A DNA stretch of 64,000 nucleotides. Source: Neobacillus niacini (GTDB lineage: Bacteria; Bacillota; Bacilli; Bacillales; Cytobacillaceae). Each line of letters opens with the position of its first letter. Within the stretch, counting starts at the first letter, position 1. The notes below the pieces were generated by a model. That model was not told the origin of the DNA. It made no database searches and saw only the letters and a list, made by a program, of their open reading frames with translations. The translations under genes were made by a program, and so were the position numbers. The stretch lies in NCBI RefSeq assembly GCF_000759675.1, contig NZ_BAWM01000004.1, forward strand, positions 186,001 to 250,000. The letters are read 5' to 3'. Shown here piece after piece: positions 26,313 through 35,215 of the stretch.

Positions 26313-28151
26313 TTAACTTAATTCTGCGACCTTTTTCTTTTTGGCCATTCTTTCACGTTCATTTTTATCTAGAATCTTTTTACGTAAACGAATGGATTCT
26401 GGTGTAACTTCACAGTATTCATCATCGTTTAGGTATTCTAATGACTCTTCAAGAGTCATTATTCTTGGTTTCTTAATAACCGATGTTTGATCCTTGTTTG
26501 CAGAACGAATATTTGTTGCTTGTTTCACTTTTGTGATATTAACAGTAATATCATTTTCACGCGTGTGTTCGCCAACAATCATACCTTCGTATATTTCAGT
26601 ACCAGGTTCAACGAAAATTGTTCCACGGTCCTCAACATTCATAATACCATAAGTAGAAGCTTTTCCTGATTCCATTGATACTAGCACACCTTGACGTCTT
26701 CCTCCCACTTGACCTTGAAGCATTGGCTGGTAGCTGTCAAATGTGTGATTTATTATTCCATAACCACGTGTCATTGTTAAGAATTCTGTCGTGTAGCCAA
26801 TTAGTCCACGTGCTGGAACATTAAAGATTAAGCGGACTTGACCTGATCCGTTATTAATCATATCAATCATTTCGCCTTTACGGGCACCAATTGATTCCAT
26901 TACAGAACCTGTATGCTCTTCTGGTACATCAATTTGTACTCTTTCAATCGGCTCACTACGAACACCATCAATTAATTTTACAATAACTTCAGGCTTAGAG
27001 ACTTGAAGCTCATAGCCTTCACGACGCATATTTTCGATTAAAATCGATAAATGAAGCTCACCACGACCAGAAACAATCCAAGCATCCGGAGAATCTGTAT
27101 TTTCAACACGTAAGCTTACATCTGTTTGCAGCTGAGCGAGTAGTCTTTCTTCAATCTTTCTAGAAGTTAAGTACTTACCTTCTCTACCTGCAAATGGGCT
27201 GTTATTAACAACAAAAGTCATCTGTAATGTTGGTTCATCAATTCTAAGAATTGGTAATGCTTCTTGGTGCTCAACCGGACAAACGGTTTCGCCCACGTTA
27301 ATATCTTCCATACCAGAAACAGCAATTAAGTCTCCCGCTACTGCTTCTTGAATTTCCTGACGTTTTAGTCCAAAGAAACCAAAGATTTTCGTTACACGAA
27401 ATTGTTTAACAGAACCATCTATTTTCATTAATGAAACCTGCTGTCCCACATGCATGGTGCCGCGGAAAACGCGCCCAATTCCAATTCTTCCAACATAGTC
27501 ATTATAGTCAAGAAGAGCAACTTGGAATTGTAATGGCTCATCACGATTGTCAATTGGTGCTGGTATGTTCTCCACAATGGAATCATACAAACATTGCATG
27601 TTTTCATCTTGCTTTTCATGATCCAGGCTGGCAGTTCCGTTTATTGCAGATGCAAAAATGAACGGGAACTCAAGTTGATCTTCATTAGCACCTAGTTCAA
27701 TAAATAAATCAATAACCTCATCGATTACTTCTAAAGGACGGGCAAAATCACGGTCAATTTTATTAACGACAACAATCGGGGTTAAATTCTGTTCTAATGC
27801 CTTTTTTAATACAAAGCGAGTTTGTGGCATGGTTCCTTCATAGGCATCAACAACTAGTAAAACTCCATCAACCATTTTCATGATACGCTCAACCTCGCCG
27901 CCAAAATCAGCATGTCCAGGTGTATCTAAAATATTGATTCGTTTATCCATATATTGAATCGCTGTGTTCTTAGCGAGAATCGTAATTCCACGTTCCCTTT
28001 CAATATCGTTGGAATCCATTGCACGTTCCTCAACGTGCTCATTTGTACGAAATGTTCCTGACTGCTTTAATAATTGGTCAACCAAAGTCGTTTTCCCGTG
28101 GTCAACGTGTGCGATAATTGCTATATTGCGAATATCTTCTCTTAATTTCAA
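26313..28151 (-). CDS. typA: Ribosome-associated GTPase TypA/BipA
   Basis: 612 residues, exactly the B. subtilis length, from TTG 28151 (GGAG with 8-base spacing; the in-frame GTG at 28160 overlaps the ribosome site). Translation GTPase with P-loop A-H-V-D-H-G-K-T-T, switch [10 protein letters not shown] and N-K-I-D, then beta-barrel, EF-G-like and the C-terminal BipA domain. It binds ribosomes and assists assembly or translation under cold and stress. First gene of a unit with ylaH. Confidence 0.96.
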   Translation of the reverse strand: MKLREDIRNIAIIAHVDHGKTTLVDQLLKQSGTFRTNEHVEERAMDSNDIERERGITILAKNTAIQYMDKRINILDTPGHADFGGEVERIMKMVDGVLLVVDAYEGTMPQTRFVLKKALEQNLTPIVVVNKIDRDFARPLEVIDEVIDLFIELGANEDQLEFPFIFASAINGTASLDHEKQDENMQCLYDSIVENIPAPIDNRDEPLQFQVALLDYNDYVGRIGIGRVFRGTMHVGQQVSLMKIDGSVKQFRVTKIFGFFGLKRQEIQEAVAGDLIAVSGMEDINVGETVCPVEHQEALPILRIDEPTLQMTFVVNNSPFAGREGKYLTSRKIEERLLAQLQTDVSLRVENTDSPDAWIVSGRGELHLSILIENMRREGYELQVSKPEVIVKLIDGVRSEPIERVQIDVPEEHTGSVMESIGARKGEMIDMINNGSGQVRLIFNVPARGLIGYTTEFLTMTRGYGIINHTFDSYQPMLQGQVGGRRQGVLVSMESGKASTYGIMNVEDRGTIFVEPGTEIYEGMIVGEHTRENDITVNITKVKQATNIRSANKDQTSVIKKPRIMTLEESLEYLNDDEYCEVTPESIRLRKKILDKNERERMAKKKKVAELS

Positions 28152-28329
28152 GTGCTTCACTCCTACTTCTATTTAAAAAAATTTTAAGCTATTTATAGTT
28201 TCCCATTAACAACTAAAGTATTATACCACATTAATGGTGGAAAACTAAAAGCATTTTCTGTAGAATAAAACTATATTATTTATCATAAGGAATATTTTTT
28301 ATTTAGGTGACAAAGGAGACTAGCTATAA

Positions 28330-28515
28330 ATGAAGCAAATTAAATGGATTTTTGTATTTTACGCTATACTTGCAACCGTAAGTATTATGGCAATTGGTGT
28401 GGCAATTGGTGAAGAAAGTATTTTAGGAATCATTGGCAGCATCATGGCATTAGTACTAGTGATGGGCTTCGGTTTTAAAACAAAAGCCAAATTTAGAGCT
28501 AATGGAGAATTATAG
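28330..28515 (+). CDS. ylaF: YlaF, two-span membrane protein (DUF5325)
   Basis: 61 residues, start ATG 28330 with AAAGGAGAC upstream. Two hydrophobic segments (about 6-28 and 33-50) with a G-E-E-S turn between them. In B. subtilis ylaF stands divergent to typA in the same way. Function unknown. Immediately downstream is a 27-base fragment that looks like a shrunken copy of a repeat family also seen at 45190 and 61147. Confidence 0.8.
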   Translation: MKQIKWIFVFYAILATVSIMAIGVAIGEESILGIIGSIMALVLVMGFGFKTKAKFRANGEL

Positions 28516-28538
28516 GAAAAGCTGCAGCGCCACAGCTA

Positions 28539-28571
28539 GACAAAAAGAAGCCTATTTAGGCTTCTTTTTAC
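28539..28571. terminator. Bidirectional terminator
   Basis: AAAAAGAAGCCT/AGGCTTCTTTTT stem between converging ylaF and suhB. Confidence 0.9.
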
Positions 28572-29365
28572 CATTTTCCTTCTTTTAAATAATCATTTAT
28601 GATTGTTGGGTGTAATCCTGGTTTTGCGACGAGCAGTGAATCTTTTGAAAGGAAATCAAGCTTTTTCCCTCTTATATTGGTTACAATACCACCTAATTCT
28701 TCAATAATAACAGCACCTGCAGCCACATCCCAAGGGGATAGTCTCATCGAAATATAGGCATCCACTCTTCCAGTTGCCACAAACACCATTTCAAGTGCAG
28801 CAGTACCATATGATCTTGTACCTCTTGCCTCTCTGACCAGTGGTATTAGCAGGTTATGGTCAATACGATGATTTTCCATTACCCAACTTGCATTTAATGC
28901 TATGATTGATTCTTTGACTGTCACTTTATTTAATGGTGGCAGCTGTGTTTCATTCATAAAGGCTCCTTTACCACTAATAGTATGATATAATTCACCGTGA
29001 GCAACATCATAAATAATCCCAATTTTACCAATACCATTTTCATAAACACCTAAGGATATGGCAAAATTTCTCTGTTGATGAATAAAGTTCATTGTCCCAT
29101 CAATCGGGTCAATAATCCATACAACTCCATCAAGATTACTTACTTCATCCCCAAACCCTTCTTCACCCAATATCCTCTGGTTTGGGAAAGTTTTTCTGAT
29201 TTTATCTATAAAAAATTGTTCTATTTCTTGATCTATATTTGTTACTAAATCATTGGGATTTGATTTGGTTTGGATATTTAAGGTTTTAGTAAAAGAATCT
29301 CTAATCTTATCCCCAGCTTCCATTACCCATTGCTTAGCGAGTAGATCAATGTACTCCCAGTCCAT
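28568..29365 (-). CDS. suhB: Inositol monophosphatase family protein
   Basis: 265 residues (YktC position in B. subtilis). Metal-dependent phosphatase fold with G-E-E-G-F, W-I-I-D-P-I-D-G-T-M-N-F (the D-P-I-D-G-T catalytic metal site) and S-P-W-D-V-A-A-G-A-V-I. It hydrolyses inositol-1-phosphate or related sugar phosphates; NADP(H) phosphatase relatives are known, so the substrate is open. Start ATG 29365 behind TTGGAGGG. Separated from ykzI by a terminator. Confidence 0.9.
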   Translation of the reverse strand: MDWEYIDLLAKQWVMEAGDKIRDSFTKTLNIQTKSNPNDLVTNIDQEIEQFFIDKIRKTFPNQRILGEEGFGDEVSNLDGVVWIIDPIDGTMNFIHQQRNFAISLGVYENGIGKIGIIYDVAHGELYHTISGKGAFMNETQLPPLNKVTVKESIIALNASWVMENHRIDHNLLIPLVREARGTRSYGTAALEMVFVATGRVDAYISMRLSPWDVAAGAVIIEELGGIVTNIRGKKLDFLSKDSLLVAKPGLHPTIINDYLKEGKW

Positions 29366-29473
29366 GTTATCCCTCCAATTTTTTCAATCCTTATATGTAA
29401 CATATCCTAAGCTTAATCAAATTTAGGTAAGCCTTCAACTTTTAACCACCCTTATTTTAATCGGGCAAAACAA

Positions 29474-29512
29474 TAAACGAACTCTCTACTTCCCTACACA
29501 GAGTTCGTTTTA
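29474..29512 (-). terminator. Terminator after ykzI
   Basis: ACGAACTCT/AGAGTTCGT stem with a 13-base loop and short T-runs. Confidence 0.7.
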
Positions 29513-29573
29513 TAATATCGATATGAAATTCTTTATTTTCATTCTAAATGGTATCCCCTTTGAAAACAAATTA

Positions 29574-29768
29574 TCAAAGAGCTTTAAGTTTTAGTAACTC
29601 TTGGCGGATTTTTTCTAATTTTTGTTTGCATTCCTTCATTTTTTTCTCATTTTTTTCTTCAATGGCCTCAAACAATGTTGCCAGCTCATAATCCATTTCT
29701 AATCTCAAATATGCCATTCTTTCCTTCTCGCCAACTTTTTTTAGTGAAGTATTCATCAATTGTTTCAT
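29574..29768 (-). CDS. ykzI: YkzI small helical protein
   Basis: 64 residues, start ATG 29768 after AAAGGAG. Highly charged, predicted to be one long helical hairpin or coiled coil (R-L-E-M-D-Y-E-L-A-T-L-F-E-A-I-E-E-K-N). It lies between yktB and the inositol monophosphatase gene, the place of ykzI in B. subtilis, and has the same length. Function unknown. Confidence 0.75.
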   Translation of the reverse strand: MKQLMNTSLKKVGEKERMAYLRLEMDYELATLFEAIEEKNEKKMKECKQKLEKIRQELLKLKAL

Positions 29769-29947
29769 TGTAGCTTTCTCCTTTCAACTGTTATTTAATT
29801 TTTCAGACTATTTTTAGTAATATAATATGAGCCACCATGTAAGGTTGCAACTAATATGTGCATTAACCTATATAAGCACTTCGTTTCTAGAATTTTCGCT
29901 AGTATGCTACAATAAATGACAAATGTCTGCATATGGAGGATTTTAAA

Positions 29948-30580
29948 ATGGACTTTAGAGGCTTTAATAATGAAGATTTCGATGTTTTTCAAATAGATGG
30001 ATTAGAGACAAGAATGGAAGCATTAAAAGAAAGGATTCGTCCTAAATTAGAAAGCCTTGGGCTCCATTTTGCACCCACTTTAACTACATTAACGGGTGAT
30101 GAACAATTTGTTCATGTTGCCAAACATGCTAGAAGGACGATCAATCCTCCCAAAGATACATGGGTTGCATTTGCAAATAATCCCCGCGGTTACAAAATGC
30201 TTCCCCATTTTCAAATTGGATTGTGGCAAACCCATTTATTTATTTGGTTTGCTGTTATCTATGAAGCACCTCAAAAACAGGAATTTGCGGCGAGATTAAC
30301 AAAAAAAATTAACAAAATTTATAAAGAGACTCCTAAAGACTTTGTTTGGTCATTAGACCATACAAAACCTGAATCAGTACCACATGGACAACTATCAAAA
30401 GAAGATTTACGCGGCATGTTTGAACGTCTGGAAAAGGTAAAAAAAGCAGAAATCTTATGCGGATATGAAATTAAACGAGATGAAGTTCTTAATTTAAACA
30501 ATGAAGACTTTCTACAGCAAGTTGAAAATGTCTTCAATAAAGTTGCACCTTTGTATAAGATTGCTCTTAATATCAAATAA
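29948..30580 (+). CDS. yktB: YktB, UPF0637 (DUF1054)
   Basis: 210 residues from ATG 29948; the ATG at 29933 precedes the ribosome site TGGAGG and is rejected. Family blocks are F-D-V-F-Q-I-D-G-L-E-x-R-M, P-K-D-T-W-V-A-F and N-P-R-G-Y-K-M-L-P-H-F-Q-I-G-L-W. Soluble alpha/beta protein, structure known in the family but function not. Convergent with yktA, sharing a terminator. Confidence 0.9.
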   Translation: MDFRGFNNEDFDVFQIDGLETRMEALKERIRPKLESLGLHFAPTLTTLTGDEQFVHVAKHARRTINPPKDTWVAFANNPRGYKMLPHFQIGLWQTHLFIWFAVIYEAPQKQEFAARLTKKINKIYKETPKDFVWSLDHTKPESVPHGQLSKEDLRGMFERLEKVKKAEILCGYEIKRDEVLNLNNEDFLQQVENVFNKVAPLYKIALNIK

Positions 30581-30612
30581 AAAAACTCCGGAACCTTGTT
30601 CGGAGTTTTCTC
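30579..30612. terminator. Bidirectional terminator yktB/yktA
   Basis: AAAACTCCG/CGGAGTTTT stem with a 10-base loop between converging genes. Confidence 0.85.
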
Positions 30613-30615
30613 TGT

Positions 30616-30888
30616 TTATTTCATCGTTATTTTTTCACCTGGGGAGGCATTTTTGGCTTTTTTTATTGTCCTATAGGAAGAATAGCCACTAATGTCTTCG
30701 AATTCACCACAGAGCGTTTTTTCTTCAGCTTTACTAGGGACTATTTCCTTAAATCTCCGATAAATAGTCATTAGTTCGTCACGGTCTATTCCTTTTTCAT
30801 TTGCTCTTTCGATCGCCTCGTAAAATTTAATTACGTCAACAATTTCATCTGTTGTCCAATGGTAATCAATCGGGTATTGATACTCCAA
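30616..30888 (-). CDS. yktA: YktA, UPF0223
   Basis: 90 residues. N-terminus [19 protein letters not shown] and the later [11 protein letters not shown] match UPF0223. Helical, soluble, unknown function; neighbour of yktB in B. subtilis too. Start ATG 30888 behind AGGTGAAAAC. Confidence 0.9.
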   Translation of the reverse strand: MEYQYPIDYHWTTDEIVDVIKFYEAIERANEKGIDRDELMTIYRRFKEIVPSKAEEKTLCGEFEDISGYSSYRTIKKAKNASPGEKITMK

Positions 30889-30933
30889 GTTGTTTTCACC
30901 TGCTTACTTTATTTACATATATGTATAATACCT

Positions 30934-31893
30934 TTATTTTGCCCATTTTTCACGAATTTGTTCTGCCTCCGTTATCATTCGATTAAATAATTCTGCTACC
31001 GATGGTATATCTTTAATAAGACCCATCACTTGTCCTGCCCAGGCAAAACCTTCATCTTCTACTCCATCATATATATATCGTTTGTTTGCCTGCCCGCTAA
31101 CATAATTTTTCAAGTGTTCGTAATTGCCGTATTCTTTCTCAATTTCTAGAATTTTATTCGTCCAAGTATTTGAAATGGCACGTGCTGGTGCCCCAATAGT
31201 GCGTTTGATAACAACAGTATTAGCTTCTGAGCCCTCTACAAGTCTTTTCTTATAAAGGTCATTTGCATGTACACATTCCTTGGTAGCAATAAATCTTGTT
31301 CCCATTTCAATTCCTTCTGCTCCCAAGCTAAGAGCTGCCATTAGACCTCTGCCATCTCCAATACCACCTGATGCAATTACAGGGATAGAAACTGCATCAA
31401 CCACTTGAGGGATTAATACAATCGTTCCAATATCATCCCTGCCGAGGTGTCCGCCTCCTTCCTGCCCTACTACCATTACTGCATCAGCACCCAATTCTTC
31501 AGCCTTTTCAGCCTGCCTTCTAGCCGCTACAAGAACTAATTTTTTTATCGATGTTCCTTTTAACTGTTCAAATATCGGTGCAGGATTTCCACCGGTCATG
31601 GATACAACTGCGACGTCTTCATCAATAGCTACTTGAAGCATCTCTTCAAAAGGTCTATTATGCTGTCCAATTGCGTAATTTACACCGAATGGCTTCTTCG
31701 TCAGCTGCTTTACTTTTCTGATTTCCTTCCGAAGCTGCTCCGGATTATCGAGAGACATAGCCGTAATTTGCCCTAGCCCGCCTGAATTAGAAACAGCTGC
31801 AGCCAATTCAGAATAGGCTAGATGGGCTAATCCTCCCTGAATAATGGGATATTGAATATTAAGAATTTCAGTAATTCGCGTCTGCCAATTCAA
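30934..31893 (-). CDS. Nitronate monooxygenase-like flavoprotein
   Basis: 319 residues, FMN-dependent TIM barrel of the 2-nitropropane dioxygenase/FabK family. Visible are Y-P-I-I-Q-G-G-L-A, the catalytic-loop G-Q-E-G-G-G-H-L-G, phosphate-binding S-G-G-I-G-D-G-R-G and G-T-R-F-I-A-T. The G-x-E-x-G-G-H motif is shared by nitronate monooxygenases and FabK enoyl-ACP reductases, so which reaction it runs is undecided. Start TTG 31893 (M-N-W-Q-T-R) after GGAGGG. Single gene, divergent from speA. Confidence 0.85.
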   Translation of the reverse strand: MNWQTRITEILNIQYPIIQGGLAHLAYSELAAAVSNSGGLGQITAMSLDNPEQLRKEIRKVKQLTKKPFGVNYAIGQHNRPFEEMLQVAIDEDVAVVSMTGGNPAPIFEQLKGTSIKKLVLVAARRQAEKAEELGADAVMVVGQEGGGHLGRDDIGTIVLIPQVVDAVSIPVIASGGIGDGRGLMAALSLGAEGIEMGTRFIATKECVHANDLYKKRLVEGSEANTVVIKRTIGAPARAISNTWTNKILEIEKEYGNYEHLKNYVSGQANKRYIYDGVEDEGFAWAGQVMGLIKDIPSVAELFNRMITEAEQIREKWAK

Positions 31894-32097
31894 AGAAAAC
31901 CCTCCTAATTATTGTTACCTTCTTATTTCGCTATTAAAGGTTAATTTCCCTGTTTTATTGAGCAAACTAACCTAACATGATAAAAAGTGATTTACCCAGG
32001 ATACAAATTTCTATGCAAGCAATTGTATTAGTGCTATAATTCATTTGTTTTGTATTGAAATTAAAGCATTTTGTTTATAAAGAGGTGTGGAAATAAA

Positions 32098-33570
32098 TTG
32101 TCACAAAATCAAACACCGTTATTTAGCGGTTTATTAGAACATGCAAAAAAAAATCCAGTCCAATTTCATATCCCAGGTCATAAAAAAGGCGTTGGAATCG
32201 ATCCTGATTTTCGAAATTTTATCGGTGATAATGCCTTATCGATCGACTTAATCAATATCGGCCCACTCGATGACCTTCATCAGCCAAAAGGAATAATTAA
32301 ACAAGCTCAAGATTTGGCAGCTGAAGCTTTCGGTGCAGATAGAACCTTTTTTTCTGTCCAAGGAACAAGCGGTGCAATTATTGCCATGATTATGGCTGTT
32401 TGCGGACCTGAGGATAAAATCATCGTCCCAAGAAATGTTCATAAATCAATTATGTCTGCCATAGTCTTCTCCGGGGCAATCCCTGTTTTTATTCATCCAG
32501 AAATTGATGAGGATCTAGGTATATCCCATGGAATCACGACTGATTCAGTTGAAAAAGCACTAAATCAGCATCCTGATGCGAAAGCAATCCTAGTGATTAA
32601 CCCAACGTATTTTGGGATATCCGCAGATTTAAAAAGAATAGTTGAAATTGCGCACTCCCATAATGTTCCGGTCCTAGTAGATGAAGCACATGGAGTTCAT
32701 ATTCATTTTCACGATGAATTACCTCTATCTGCTATGCAAGCGGGTGCTGATATGGCTGCAACGAGCGTCCATAAACTTGGAGGATCAATGACACAAAGCT
32801 CTATATTAAACGTTAAAGAGGGCCTTGTTTCTGCCAAGCACGTTCAAACAATACTAAGTATGCTGACGACGACTTCAACTTCCTATTTATTACTTGCCTC
32901 CCTAGATGTTGCTAGAAAACAATTAGCCACTAAAGGAAAAGATTTAATTGATAAAACAATTGATCTTGCACAATCAATTAGAAAAAGAATTAATGAAATA
33001 GATCATCTACATTGTGTTGGGGAAGAAATTTTAGGTTCCAAAGCAACCTTTGATTATGATCCAACCAAATTAATTATCTCAGTAAAAGAATTAGGATTAA
33101 CAGGGTATGAGGTCGAAAAGTGGTTAAGGGAAAAACATAATATTGAAGTAGAAATGTCTGACCTATATAACATACTTTGTATCATTACAATTGGCGATAC
33201 AGATTTTGAAGGCGATATTTTGGTTAATGCATTAAAAGAGCTTGCCGAGGAACGAGAACATCGTAAAGAAAAGTTCGAACCTATTCAAGTTCTTCTTCCT
33301 GATATTCCTATTCTTGCATTAACTCCTAGAGACGCTTTTTATGCAGATACGGAAGTTATTCCATTTGAACAATCAGAAGGAAGAATCATTGCCGAATTTA
33401 TTATGGTCTATCCACCGGGAATTCCAATTTTCATTCCCGGTGAAATCATTACAAAAGAAAACCTGCACTATGTTCGTGAAAACCTCGAAGCTGGTTTGCC
33501 TGTCCAAGGGCCAGAGGATGACGAGATTAAAACCATCCGTGTAATTAAAGAGTATAAGGCAATAAAATAA
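32098..33570 (+). CDS. speA: Arginine decarboxylase
   Basis: 490 residues, the B. subtilis SpeA length, from TTG 32098 (AGAGGTGTGG upstream); the frame continues back to 32071 but begins before the ribosome site. PLP-dependent Orn/Lys/Arg decarboxylase of the aspartate-aminotransferase fold: P-V-Q-F-H-I-P-G-H-K-K-G, S-V-Q-G-T-S-G-A, V-D-E-A-H-G-V-H and the PLP lysine in T-S-V-H-K-L-G-G-S. Gives agmatine, the first step to polyamines. Synteny with SR1 and pdhA favours arginine over lysine. Convergent with SR1. Confidence 0.92.
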   Translation: MSQNQTPLFSGLLEHAKKNPVQFHIPGHKKGVGIDPDFRNFIGDNALSIDLINIGPLDDLHQPKGIIKQAQDLAAEAFGADRTFFSVQGTSGAIIAMIMAVCGPEDKIIVPRNVHKSIMSAIVFSGAIPVFIHPEIDEDLGISHGITTDSVEKALNQHPDAKAILVINPTYFGISADLKRIVEIAHSHNVPVLVDEAHGVHIHFHDELPLSAMQAGADMAATSVHKLGGSMTQSSILNVKEGLVSAKHVQTILSMLTTTSTSYLLLASLDVARKQLATKGKDLIDKTIDLAQSIRKRINEIDHLHCVGEEILGSKATFDYDPTKLIISVKELGLTGYEVEKWLREKHNIEVEMSDLYNILCIITIGDTDFEGDILVNALKELAEEREHRKEKFEPIQVLLPDIPILALTPRDAFYADTEVIPFEQSEGRIIAEFIMVYPPGIPIFIPGEIITKENLHYVRENLEAGLPVQGPEDDEIKTIRVIKEYKAIK

Positions 33571-33618
33571 AAATACAGGATTCCGTTAAGGAATCCTGTT
33601 TCTATTTAAAGTAAAGTT

Positions 33619-33741
33619 TTATCGTTCTTCTTCGGAATGGTGATCATCGCAACAATTACATCTAGAATAGAGAACTGTTACTTTTTCATCTTCGAAATGA
33701 TCAATTGTTGAGTTGCAAGCTTGGCAAACGATTGTGCCCAT
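33619..33741 (-). CDS. sr1P: SR1P, GapA-binding peptide
   Basis: 40 residues starting M-G-T-I-V-C-Q-A-C-N with F-E-D-E-K-V-T-V-L-Y in the middle, near identical to B. subtilis SR1P (M-G-T-I-V-C-Q-D-C-N). Two Cys pairs (C-Q-A-C and C-N-C-C) could hold a metal, followed by D-D-H-H. Start ATG 33741 after GGGGATTGAAAAG. SR1P binds glyceraldehyde-3-phosphate dehydrogenase GapA, stabilises gapA mRNA and affects RNase J1, whose gene is also in this window. Easily missed because of its size. Confidence 0.92.
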   Translation of the reverse strand: MGTIVCQACNSTIDHFEDEKVTVLYSRCNCCDDHHSEEER

Positions 33742-33780
33742 CTTTTCAATCCCCTTTTCATTATGAAATGTGCATTACAT

Positions 33781-33794
33781 TGAAAACGTTTTAT
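33781..33794 (-). promoter_or_regulatory. Candidate cre site (CcpA) in the SR1 leader
   Basis: TGAAAACGTTTTAT matches the cre consensus TGWAANCGNTNWCA at 12 of 14 positions, 7-20 bases past the expected transcript start. B. subtilis SR1 is repressed partly by CcpA. Confidence 0.45.
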
Positions 33795-33807
33795 TGTTGT
33801 TAATTTA

Positions 33808-33836
33808 ATAATAATATAACACATTGGATTTATCAA
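33808..33836 (-). promoter_or_regulatory. SR1 promoter
   Basis: Sigma-A type: TTGATA, 17-base spacer, TATTAT on the minus strand. Confidence 0.75.
33813..33823 (-). promoter_or_regulatory. CcpN operator
   Basis: TGTGTTATATT on the minus strand fits the CcpN consensus TRTGHYATAYW (from memory) at every position and overlaps the -10 side of the SR1 promoter, where CcpN represses SR1 under glycolytic growth in B. subtilis. Confidence 0.65.
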
Positions 33837-33873
33837 GCCTAAATTGTATGTCACATTTAATTATTTTCCACAC

Positions 33874-33905
33874 AAAAAAGGCCTATTAATAGGCCATTTT
33901 TTGTC
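33874..33905 (-). terminator. Terminator after the DUF3055 gene
   Basis: GGCCTATTAATAGGCC self-complementary core with A-run before and T-run after; 4 bases past the coding end. Confidence 0.85.
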
Positions 33906-33908
33906 CAA

Positions 33909-34208
33909 TTATTCATATTGGGTAACAAATGGGATTTGTGGGAGGGTTTCTTTGAAGAACTCAGCTAAATCTGCAGCTTGTTGTTTATCTGGAATCCGGA
34001 ATACATTTTGAAGGTATTCAATATCTTCAATTTCTTTAGGATCGAGGAGAGTGGAACGGCCAGTTTGCATGCAGACAACAAGGGGTTTACCAAAAAACAT
34101 GTTGGTGTAAATAATCCCAAAATCATAGCGGGTATGTTCTGTAGTAAATCCAATAAACCTTACTTTTACGTTTTCGTGCTCATCATAGATCTTGTCAAAT
34201 AATTCCAT
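33909..34208 (-). CDS. DUF3055 family protein
   Basis: 99 residues from ATG 34208 behind AAGGAGGG; an open frame up to 34280 precedes that ribosome site. Begins M-E-L-F-D-K-I-Y-D-E-H-E-N-V-K-V-R-F-I-G-F, with D-F-G-I-I-Y-T-N-M-F-F-G-K in the middle, which I recognise as DUF3055 of Bacillales. Soluble; no known activity. Divergent from the DUF1885 gene; both are short conserved unknowns beside SR1. Confidence 0.8.
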   Translation of the reverse strand: MELFDKIYDEHENVKVRFIGFTTEHTRYDFGIIYTNMFFGKPLVVCMQTGRSTLLDPKEIEDIEYLQNVFRIPDKQQAADLAEFFKETLPQIPFVTQYE

Positions 34209-34363
34209 ATTAACCCTCCTTTTTAAAACAATATTTAGAATATTATTATAATTTATTTTTATTAAAATAACAAATGACATTTATGTGTCTAATTGTTGTC
34301 ATCATGGTTTTTACAATGCTAGAATATAAGGGATATCAAATGGAACTAATAGGGGGGATGATG

Positions 34364-34798
34364 ATGGCTGAAAACGCTTTTATTAAACTTGTGCCTTCAT
34401 CTGCACAACAAACAATTACTGTAGATGAAGTAAAGGAACTCTTATATTATTATAAAAATATTACTGGTAAAACAGGAAATCAAGTCGATTGGGAATATGG
34501 TGAGTCTGCCTTTCCTTACGAAATTAAAGACAAAACGGAAGGAAAAGGAAAATGGTTTTTTTTGCAATCAACTAATGACCGTTATTACGCAATCTTATTC
34601 GGTGTCGATCAAGAGTTGGTTCGTGATGAAGACGGTACTGAAAGAATTCAAACATACATACAAGTTACTCTTCCAGAACAGTCCACTTTCGGCGATAAAG
34701 GCAAGGCAAATGAATTTTGCAAATTCCTAGCAAAAAAATTAAAAGGAGAATTGCACCTTTTTAACGAACGTGTCATGTATTATTATCCAAGAAAATAA
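34364..34798 (+). CDS. DUF1885 family protein
   Basis: 144 residues from ATG 34364 after GGGGGG; upstream ATGs of the same frame lie before the ribosome site. A-E-N-A-F-I-K-L-V-P-S-S-A-Q-Q-T-I-T opens the DUF1885 pattern, with F-P-Y-E-I and a C-terminal V-M-Y-Y-Y-P-R. Predicted FKBP-like alpha/beta fold by family knowledge. Role unknown. Followed by its own terminator. Confidence 0.8.
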   Translation: MAENAFIKLVPSSAQQTITVDEVKELLYYYKNITGKTGNQVDWEYGESAFPYEIKDKTEGKGKWFFLQSTNDRYYAILFGVDQELVRDEDGTERIQTYIQVTLPEQSTFGDKGKANEFCKFLAKKLKGELHLFNERVMYYYPRK

Positions 34799-34806
34799 GT
34801 TCATTT

Positions 34807-34831
34807 CACTCCCATTTAGGGAGTTTTTTAA
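34807..34831 (+). terminator. Terminator after the DUF1885 gene
   Basis: ACTCCC/GGGAGT stem, loop ATTTA, then TTTTTTAA. Confidence 0.8.
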
Positions 34832-35070
34832 TGGGTTATTAGTGCAAGTGTATAATGAATCGAAGTATATATCATGAGGCTTAGAGATGTTATAAAAAGA
34901 GTTTTGGCATTCGATTGGGTTACTCTGTTACAAAGTACGAAGGCTAAATAAAAAAATACAAAAAACATAATGACCTTGTATAATAATTGATCGTGCTTTG
35001 ACAGCCATTCTATTAGAGTAAACCCACTCCAAATAATTAATTGCAATATCATAACCATGTAAATCCGCAA
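34828..35070 (-). CDS. Small three-span membrane protein, unknown
   Basis: 80 residues starting at TTG 35070 with GAGTGGTGAT 3-5 bases upstream. Three hydrophobic segments (about 3-22, 32-48, 58-76) with short K/D/H-containing loops. No family recognised. It converges on the DUF1885 gene and stands alone before the pdh terminator. Confidence 0.6.
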   Translation of the reverse strand: MRIYMVMILQLIIWSGFTLIEWLSKHDQLLYKVIMFFVFFYLAFVLCNRVTQSNAKTLFITSLSLMIYTSIHYTLALITH

Positions 35071-35168
35071 ATTATATCACCACTCAAGATCTTTTCTTTT
35101 AATTTAAAGATAGTAGTGTTTTAAATATATGATAAAAAGGCTAGATATATTTAAAATTCGATAAAAAA

Positions 35169-35212
35169 ATAAGAAAGTCCTTTCCATTCTAAAACGGAAA
35201 GGACTTTCTTAT
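35169..35212 (-). terminator. pdh operon terminator
   Basis: AAGAAAGTCCTTTCC/GGAAAGGACTTTCTT, a 15-bp stem, followed on the minus strand by ATTTTTTTAT. Confidence 0.93.
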
Positions 35213-35215
35213 TAA

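Larger units (their letters stand above)
33572..33801 (-). ncRNA. sr1: SR1 dual-function regulatory RNA
   Basis: Defined from promoter to terminator: TTGATA (33831-33836), 17-base spacer, TATTAT (33808-33813), start expected near 33801; end at the stem ACAGGATTCC/GGAATCCTGT (33575-33599) with a T-rich minus-strand tail shared with speA. About 230 bases. It contains an intact SR1P frame. In B. subtilis SR1 lies between speA and pdhA, base-pairs with ahrC mRNA (arginine catabolism activator) and encodes a peptide. Location, peptide and promoter logic all agree; the antisense regions were not checked. Confidence 0.85.
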
